NCBI GenBank assembly: GCA_934255405.1
Contig: CAKQNT010000001.1
Location: 1-64,000 of the forward strand
Length of the DNA stretch: 64,000 nucleotides
Source: an uncultured Alphaproteobacteria bacterium
Lineage (GTDB): Bacteria; Pseudomonadota; Alphaproteobacteria; RF32; CAG-239
Direction of reading: 5' to 3'
Under the pieces are notes generated by a model. The model searched no databases, was not told the DNA's origin, and was given only the letters and a program-made list of their open reading frames with translations. The position numbers were made by a program, and so were the translations under genes. The number at the start of each line of letters is the position of its first letter. Positions within the stretch are counted from its first letter, which is position 1. Positions 60,261-64,000 of the stretch are shown here, one piece after another.

Positions 60261-60827
60261 ATGAAAATACAAAAGATTATCAAGTCTCTGAAACACTACA
60301 ACCGAACAATTGCCGCAATAGCAACAATCTTGCTGGCAATACTTGGGGTGTCGGTTTTTATCTTTAGCGAAGAAGACAACGGGATTAGCGCCGCCGCAGA
60401 AGAATTATCAGAGCTTTCCGGCAATATAAGGCACCATTATCAGGCGCGGCCAGATTATTGGGGACTGAACACGCAAACGGTGATTGATAAAAAGATTTAT
60501 CCGGCGCAAATGCTGAAAAACGGCAAACTTGTCGGATTTATGGGCAATACTGTATTGGTTGGTTCCGGAATTGAAGGCACTATGCTGATGCCCGGAGCGC
60601 GCAATTTTGATGTTGTTTATAAGGGGCTAAGCTCTAAACAGTGTGTCGGGCTTGGCAGCCATAAATTTGAGCAAAAGTTTTGGCTGGGTGTCAGCGGCGT
60701 TTCTATCTTGAGTGATAATCAGGAAACCTTGTTTAACTGGGATGATGAGAACAACCGCCTGCCGATTTCTAAAGCTCAAGCAAAGAAATCTTGCGGAAAC
60801 AATAGCATTATAATCTGGCATTTCTAA
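60261..60827 (+). CDS. pilS: PilS-like pilin without a recognisable prepilin cleavage motif
   Basis: A 188-residue protein, GGAG 6 bases before ATG, last gene of the pil operon where PilS belongs. One hydrophobic helix near residues 17-35 (TIAAIATILLAILGVSVFIF), then a globular domain of type IVb pilin kind: AAEELSELSGNIRHHYQARP, MGNTVLVGSG and a Cys pair (KQCVGLG; KKSCGNN), which would close the usual D-region disulfide. It lacks the Gly(-1)/Glu(+5) prepilin signature in front of the helix. It may be a pilin-like minor or membrane-tethered subunit, with the main pilin from the gene at 61.6 kb. Confidence 0.75.
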   Translation: MKIQKIIKSLKHYNRTIAAIATILLAILGVSVFIFSEEDNGISAAAEELSELSGNIRHHYQARPDYWGLNTQTVIDKKIYPAQMLKNGKLVGFMGNTVLVGSGIEGTMLMPGARNFDVVYKGLSSKQCVGLGSHKFEQKFWLGVSGVSILSDNQETLFNWDDENNRLPISKAQAKKSCGNNSIIIWHF

Positions 60828-60864
60828 GAATCGACGCAATCAATTTTTGCCTTGAGATAAAGAT

Positions 60865-60903
60865 GGATTGCTTCTCACGGCTAATCGCCGTTCGCGCAAT
60901 GAC
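60865..60903. repeat. Dispersed palindrome of alphaproteobacterial type
   Basis: Begins GGATTGCTTC and ends GCGCAATGAC, with ATTGC/GCAAT as outer arms and CGGC/GCCG inside. Sequences of this pattern are scattered in many alphaproteobacterial genomes. Single copy in this window. Confidence 0.55.
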
Positions 60904-60960
60904 ATTAGAGAAGATGGCTATTGCAGCTCACTACGTTCGGGGCTCGGGATAGTGTACTTT

Positions 60961-61024
60961 TAAAAAAAACTGTCACCGCTCCGAGTGGCGAGCATTCTCG
61001 CCCGAGGTCAAGCGGTCTTCCGTG
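60961..61024 (+). repeat. Left copy of a 63-bp inverted repeat
   Basis: Matches the reverse complement of 61473-61535 with three substitutions and one A indel. Contains the perfect palindrome GGCGAG-CATT-CTCGCC at 60987-61002. Confidence 0.95.
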
Positions 61025-61086
61025 TTGATATACTACATTGGAAAAATAATATATATTGCGTTATTGCACAATGTTTATACACTTAT

Positions 61087-61383
61087 CTACAAGTCACCGC
61101 TCAGCTCAGGGTATAAGTCTTTCCATAACGGATTAAGCTGATTTATTAATTTTATTTTAGTCTTGCTATAACATTTTTTCAGGTATTTTTCTCGCCTGAT
61201 AGCTTGTTCTTCGCCATCTATTTTTTCAAAATACACCAGTTTAAATAATTCATATCGGCTGGAAAATCCAGAAAGTATTTTATTTTTATGCTCATAGACA
61301 CGGCGAATTAAATCAGATGTAACACCGGTGTAAAACGTAGTGTTATTTTTATTGGTTAAAATATATACAAACATCTCTTTCAT
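61087..61383 (-). CDS. Single-domain GIY-YIG nuclease
   Basis: A 98-residue protein that is one GIY-YIG domain: FVYILTNKNNTTFYTGVTSD gives both signature tyrosine motifs (VYI and YTG), then LIRRVYEHKN with the catalytic-region arginines, and EEQAIRREKYLKK with the glutamate helix. Small proteins of this class are common and often multicopy; their substrates are mostly unknown. No good ribosome site precedes the ATG. Both flanks carry inverted repeats (60961-61024 and 61473-61535), suggesting the gene travels with them. Confidence 0.9.
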   Translation of the reverse strand: MKEMFVYILTNKNNTTFYTGVTSDLIRRVYEHKNKILSGFSSRYELFKLVYFEKIDGEEQAIRREKYLKKCYSKTKIKLINQLNPLWKDLYPELSGDL

Positions 61384-61472
61384 AATATCAGGTTAGTCTA
61401 TAATCAGCGCTAAGACAAGAGAATTTTTTCTTAGAATAAAATTAAAATTGCTCCTAAACATTATTTTAACAG

Positions 61473-61535
61473 CACGGAAGATCGCTTGACCTCGGGCGAG
61501 AATGCTCGCCGCTCGGAGCGATGACAGTTTTTTTA
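61473..61535 (-). repeat. Right copy of the 63-bp inverted repeat
   Basis: Inverted partner of 60961-61024, about 94% identical, with the same internal palindrome. Confidence 0.95.
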
Positions 61536-61582
61536 TTTTATATGCAATAGTAAAGAGGCATAAAAAAGAGGATGGAGGCATA

Positions 61583-61618
61583 AAAAAAGAGGAGAGCCAC
61601 CACACTCTCCTCTTTTTT
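61583..61618 (-). terminator. Strong intrinsic terminator of the pilin gene
   Basis: Perfect 14-bp stem AAAAAAGAGGAGAG/CTCTCCTCTTTTTT with an 8-base loop, 17 bases past the pilin stop. A diverged second copy of its left arm (gaggcataaaaaagaggat) lies just beside it. Confidence 0.9.
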
Positions 61619-61634
61619 AATCTTATGATTAGGA

Positions 61635-62261
61635 CTAGTAGTAAGTCCACGTAATCGTACTACCACTATCCTTAGCGGTACATTCAGCAGCAGCTGCTGA
61701 AAGTGACAAAGGCAAGCTATCAATTGTGTGCGGTGTACCACCTTTATCTCCAATATCCTTATCGTCTTTACTCGGAGAAACCGCTATAGACTGCAAACCA
61801 GAACCGGCTTGAGAACCCCAGTCAGCAGTAGCTATAGCTACGCAAGCCTCCAACGGCAAACCTGAATAAGAAACCGTAAACTGACGACTGTCACCACCAG
61901 TTCCACCTTGTGTATCTACAGCAACTTCAACTCGTCCGGAATAAGCGTTCACAATAGTAGTTGCACCACTACCAGCTCCGGCAGACGCAATACTTGACTG
62001 AAGCATATCTCTGGGAATAATACCCATCTGAACCGCAACTTTGTTACTCAAACCAGCGTAGTTTACGGCAGAAGAATAAAGTGTACGGATATTCATAACC
62101 AGCATAGAAATCTGGTCAAGCGTCTTATTAACACGATATTTTGACATTGCTTTAGAATAACCGGAGATACCACCTATCGAAAGCACCCCGATAATCGCGA
62201 GCACGCCGAGCATTTCGACCATCGAACGTCCTGACTGCTCATTTTTATATAATATTGTCAT
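61635..62261 (-). CDS. Type IV prepilin, PilS-like major pilin candidate
   Basis: A 208-residue prepilin with AGGAG 7 bases before ATG. Residues 11-30 read GRSMVEMLGVLAIIGVLSIG: Gly at -1, Glu at +5 and a hydrophobic helix, a complete prepilin-peptidase site after an 11-residue leader. The globular part has SKYRVNKTLDQISMLVMNIR (alpha-1 end), a Gly-rich strand region, GLPLEACVAIATADWGSQ and a second Cys (AAECTAKDSG), the normal pilin disulfide. It is a monocistronic unit with its own promoter and strong terminator, on the strand opposite to the pil operon, as fits a highly expressed major pilin. Confidence 0.9.
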   Translation of the reverse strand: MTILYKNEQSGRSMVEMLGVLAIIGVLSIGGISGYSKAMSKYRVNKTLDQISMLVMNIRTLYSSAVNYAGLSNKVAVQMGIIPRDMLQSSIASAGAGSGATTIVNAYSGRVEVAVDTQGGTGGDSRQFTVSYSGLPLEACVAIATADWGSQAGSGLQSIAVSPSKDDKDIGDKGGTPHTIDSLPLSLSAAAAECTAKDSGSTITWTYY

Positions 62262-62295
62262 TGTATCTCTCCTCTTATACTTTGTTGATAGTTTA

Positions 62296-62324
62296 ACTAT
62301 AACAAATTAATAAATTATGAACAA
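62296..62324 (-). promoter_or_regulatory. Predicted promoter of the pilin gene
   Basis: Minus strand TTGTTC (62319-62324), 17-bp spacer, TATAGT (62296-62301), about 35 bases before the start codon. The rest of the 287-base gap up to 62548 is AT-rich and holds a hairpin (about 62499-62538) after the next gene; no further gene was seen. Confidence 0.65.
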
Positions 62325-62548
62325 TCTTATCATTAGTCATAAAATAGATGGCCAAAAGTATGTTTTCTCGATTGTTGTATCACTTTAGTCATAATCTGGG
62401 TTAATATTGTCCAGATTTTTGTGCTGTTGTCAATATATTGTTTGCTTTTTTGAAACAAAATCTGTGAAAAACTTTTTATGTTGCTTATATTTTTGCCTGT
62501 CTGCCCGTCTTATTGAATAAGAACAGGCAGGCAGACAAGTAAAAGCTT

Positions 62549-63937
62549 TTATTTGCCGGACTTAATCCGTTCAATAAGTTCTTTTACCGAGGGTATGCCG
62601 TTGCGATACAACGGATCTGTGGCAAAACGATATACCTGATGTCCGGCAAACAACAAATTGTCTACAATACTGCCATTGTGGCTGACATCGTATAGGGTTT
62701 TGTGAATGCAATAAGAACGCGGATCCGGCAGTCTTCCAGTACTGCCTTTGCTCTGAGACCACGAAGAAAACTGACATTGCGACAAGCATCCAACGCAATT
62801 TTTGCGATCTTCTTTCATCTGCACCCACTCATCAGGGGTTAGGAACACAACCGTGTTATCCGGAGTTTCCTTTATTTCGGTGTAGCCGGATTTCTGCTGA
62901 TTTGCCGCTTTTTCGGCGTCTGCCGCACGGATATACACGCGCTTATTTTCGGTTAACTGCAAAGGATGGCAAAACTCCTCCGTCGCCTCGACAGAAAAAG
63001 GAACTTCGCCTTGTTTGCGCTCAATCAGGCGAGAAAGAAACGTGTTTTTAATCGCCGAAGAGAAAAATCCGGTCGGGCTGAATTTTTGCAAAATAACATC
63101 GCCTTTTTTTACCTGAAGCATAAGCCGTTTCCACGCATCGCTAATCGGGCTCTCTTTGGTTATCATCGGACGAGTGCCAAACTGAAACGCCAATTTGCCA
63201 ATTTCGGGATTATCGATATAATCCTGCCAATCTTCCAGCGCCCAAATGCCGCCCGCCAAAATAATCGGCTTCTCTTGCAAGCCAAGCTCATTCATAAGCT
63301 TGCGCAATTCAACCAGCCGCATATAAGGAGTTTGCGGCTCAGAGGGATTTTCGGCATTGGTAAGACCGTTGTGTCCGCCGGCAAGCCACGGATCCTCATA
63401 AACAACGCCACCCAAAAATTCAACAAAACGATTATATGCGCGCTTCCACAAAATCTGAAAAGCCCGCGCGGAAGAAACTATCGGATAGTAGTACACTCCG
63501 TATTTGGAGGCGATTTCGCCCAGATTATAAGGCAAGCCCGCGCCGCAGGTTACTCCGTGAATCAAGCCTTTGGCTCTCTCCAGCACACCATTTAGAATTT
63601 GTTGAGAACCGGCCAGCTCCCACAGCATATTTAGGTGAATACGCCCGTTGCCGTTGGAGACTTCGTGAGCTATCTGCGCTTGAGCAACACAGCCTTTGAT
63701 TGACTGTTCAATCATTTCTTCGTGTCTTGAGGGGCGGTCTTTTTTGAAGTAACGCTCAAAGATGACATTGCCTTTGTCATCGTAATAGTCTGGGCTGACG
63801 CCGGAAAAGGTGCCGACGCAATTCTCATGCGCCCATGCGCCGCTGGAATTTCCGTCACTACCGTTAATGCCTTTTCCGCCTTCTATCAGAGGCAACACCT
63901 CTTTGCCGGAAATCAATATCGGATTTAGTGTTTTCAA
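62549..63937 (-). CDS. Nitronate monooxygenase-family flavoprotein
   Basis: A 462-residue cytoplasmic protein with AAGGAT before ATG. The TIM-barrel pattern of the nitronate monooxygenase/2-nitropropane dioxygenase family is visible: early PLIEGGKGINGSDGNSSGAW, GVTCGAGLPYNLGEIASKYG near 135, IILAGGIWALEDWQDYI near 230 and FQFGTRPMITKESP near 255, which in the family binds FMN phosphate. A C-terminal extension of about 170 residues has a Cys cluster (NCVGCLSQCQF) that may hold a metal or iron-sulfur centre; a Cys also occurs at CIHKTLYDV. Substrate unknown. It looks like a chromosomal metabolic gene bordering the locus. Confidence 0.85.
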   Translation of the reverse strand: MKTLNPILISGKEVLPLIEGGKGINGSDGNSSGAWAHENCVGTFSGVSPDYYDDKGNVIFERYFKKDRPSRHEEMIEQSIKGCVAQAQIAHEVSNGNGRIHLNMLWELAGSQQILNGVLERAKGLIHGVTCGAGLPYNLGEIASKYGVYYYPIVSSARAFQILWKRAYNRFVEFLGGVVYEDPWLAGGHNGLTNAENPSEPQTPYMRLVELRKLMNELGLQEKPIILAGGIWALEDWQDYIDNPEIGKLAFQFGTRPMITKESPISDAWKRLMLQVKKGDVILQKFSPTGFFSSAIKNTFLSRLIERKQGEVPFSVEATEEFCHPLQLTENKRVYIRAADAEKAANQQKSGYTEIKETPDNTVVFLTPDEWVQMKEDRKNCVGCLSQCQFSSWSQSKGSTGRLPDPRSYCIHKTLYDVSHNGSIVDNLLFAGHQVYRFATDPLYRNGIPSVKELIERIKSGK

Positions 63938-63986
63938 TGAATTATCCTTTCTGTGTTATATATAACTGCATTAATATAGGAAATTT

Positions 63987-64000
63987 ATGGAGCTAATTCA
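63987..64000 (+). CDS. Start of a rightward gene, cut by the window end
   Basis: ATAGGAAA precedes ATG at 63987 with suitable spacing and the frame stays open for the 14 bases available (Met-Glu-Leu-Ile). Divergent from the nitronate monooxygenase gene. Nothing can be said about the product. Confidence 0.35.

Larger units (their letters stand above)
60961..61535. mobile_element. Candidate small element: GIY-YIG gene between inverted repeats
   Basis: 575 bases made of two 63-64 bp inverted repeats, a leftward GIY-YIG nuclease gene and short AT-rich spacers. It splits the pilus operon from the stand-alone pilin gene. No target-site duplication is evident. It may be a REP-type or MITE-type unit mobilised by its own or another nuclease; that is inference. 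Confidence 0.5.

Noticed and set aside
60828..61080. tRNA or small RNA gene
   Set aside because: The palindromes there match dispersed repeat patterns; no cloverleaf with TTC and CCA-type ends could be drawn.
62497..62540. Terminator of the nitronate monooxygenase gene
   Set aside because: A hairpin is present (TGTCTGCC/GGCAGACA) but is followed by A's rather than T's on the minus strand, so it is not called as a terminator.

Overview
The window reads as one very large cell-envelope machine locus from a moderately AT-rich Gram-negative bacterium, most likely an alphaproteobacterium. The reasons are inference. The gene set mixes a VirB-type type IV secretion system (T4SS) carrying several tandem VirB6 paralogs and duplicated VirB8, a pattern known from Rickettsiales. 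A dispersed palindrome of the 'attgcttc...gcaatgac' type, familiar from alphaproteobacterial genomes, lies near 60.9 kb. The stand-alone pilin begins with an RSMVEMLGV-type N-terminus. No rRNA, tRNA or CRISPR array was seen.

Layout. (1) 1-1.8 kb, plus strand: a small lipoprotein, a degenerate alpha/beta-hydrolase-like protein and a 57-residue membrane protein, closed by a bidirectional terminator. (2) 1.8-4.9 kb, minus strand: three paralogous lipoproteins, each in its own promoter-gene-terminator unit; two units share a perfect 137-bp repeat. (3) 5.1-14.3 kb, plus strand: four tandem VirB6/TrbL-like polytopic proteins in overlapping frames, the third with an inserted, apparently intact M23 (LytM) peptidase domain. 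(4) 14.5-20.5 kb, plus strand: a double-HTH regulator with an S24-like C-terminus, a coiled-coil/acidic protein, a small unknown, a short secretin-like lipoprotein and a bitopic membrane protein. (5) 20.5-50.6 kb, minus strand: three VirB2-like genes (112, 211 and 1257 residues), virB3, virB4, five exported coiled-coil or helical proteins plus a giant 1359-residue exported protein where virB5 would be expected, virB8, a VirB7-like lipoprotein, a second virB8, a virB9 with a C-terminal SPOR domain, a VirB10/DotG-like core split over two very long repeat-rich genes, and virB11. (6) 50.9-60.8 kb, plus strand: an OmpA-like protein, then a type IVb pilus operon in the order pilL-N-O-P-Q-R-S known from IncI plasmids. 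(7) 60.8-64 kb: a GIY-YIG gene bracketed by 63-bp inverted repeats, a canonical prepilin gene, a nitronate monooxygenase-family gene and the first codons of a rightward gene.

How it fits together (inference). VirB11 and VirB4 would power assembly, VirB3/6/8/10 form the inner-membrane complex, VirB7/9/10 the outer core, and the VirB2-like proteins the pilus or its derivatives. Two modules act on or bind cell-wall glycan (M23 peptidase, SPOR) and a third is OmpA-like. There is no VirB1 transglycosylase, so the M23 domain may open the wall. The long solenoid-like repeats of the split VirB10 and the many exported coiled-coil proteins suggest an unusually large envelope-spanning or surface structure. 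No coupling protein (VirD4), relaxase, oriT, prepilin peptidase or partition gene is in the window, so conjugation versus protein secretion cannot be decided here.
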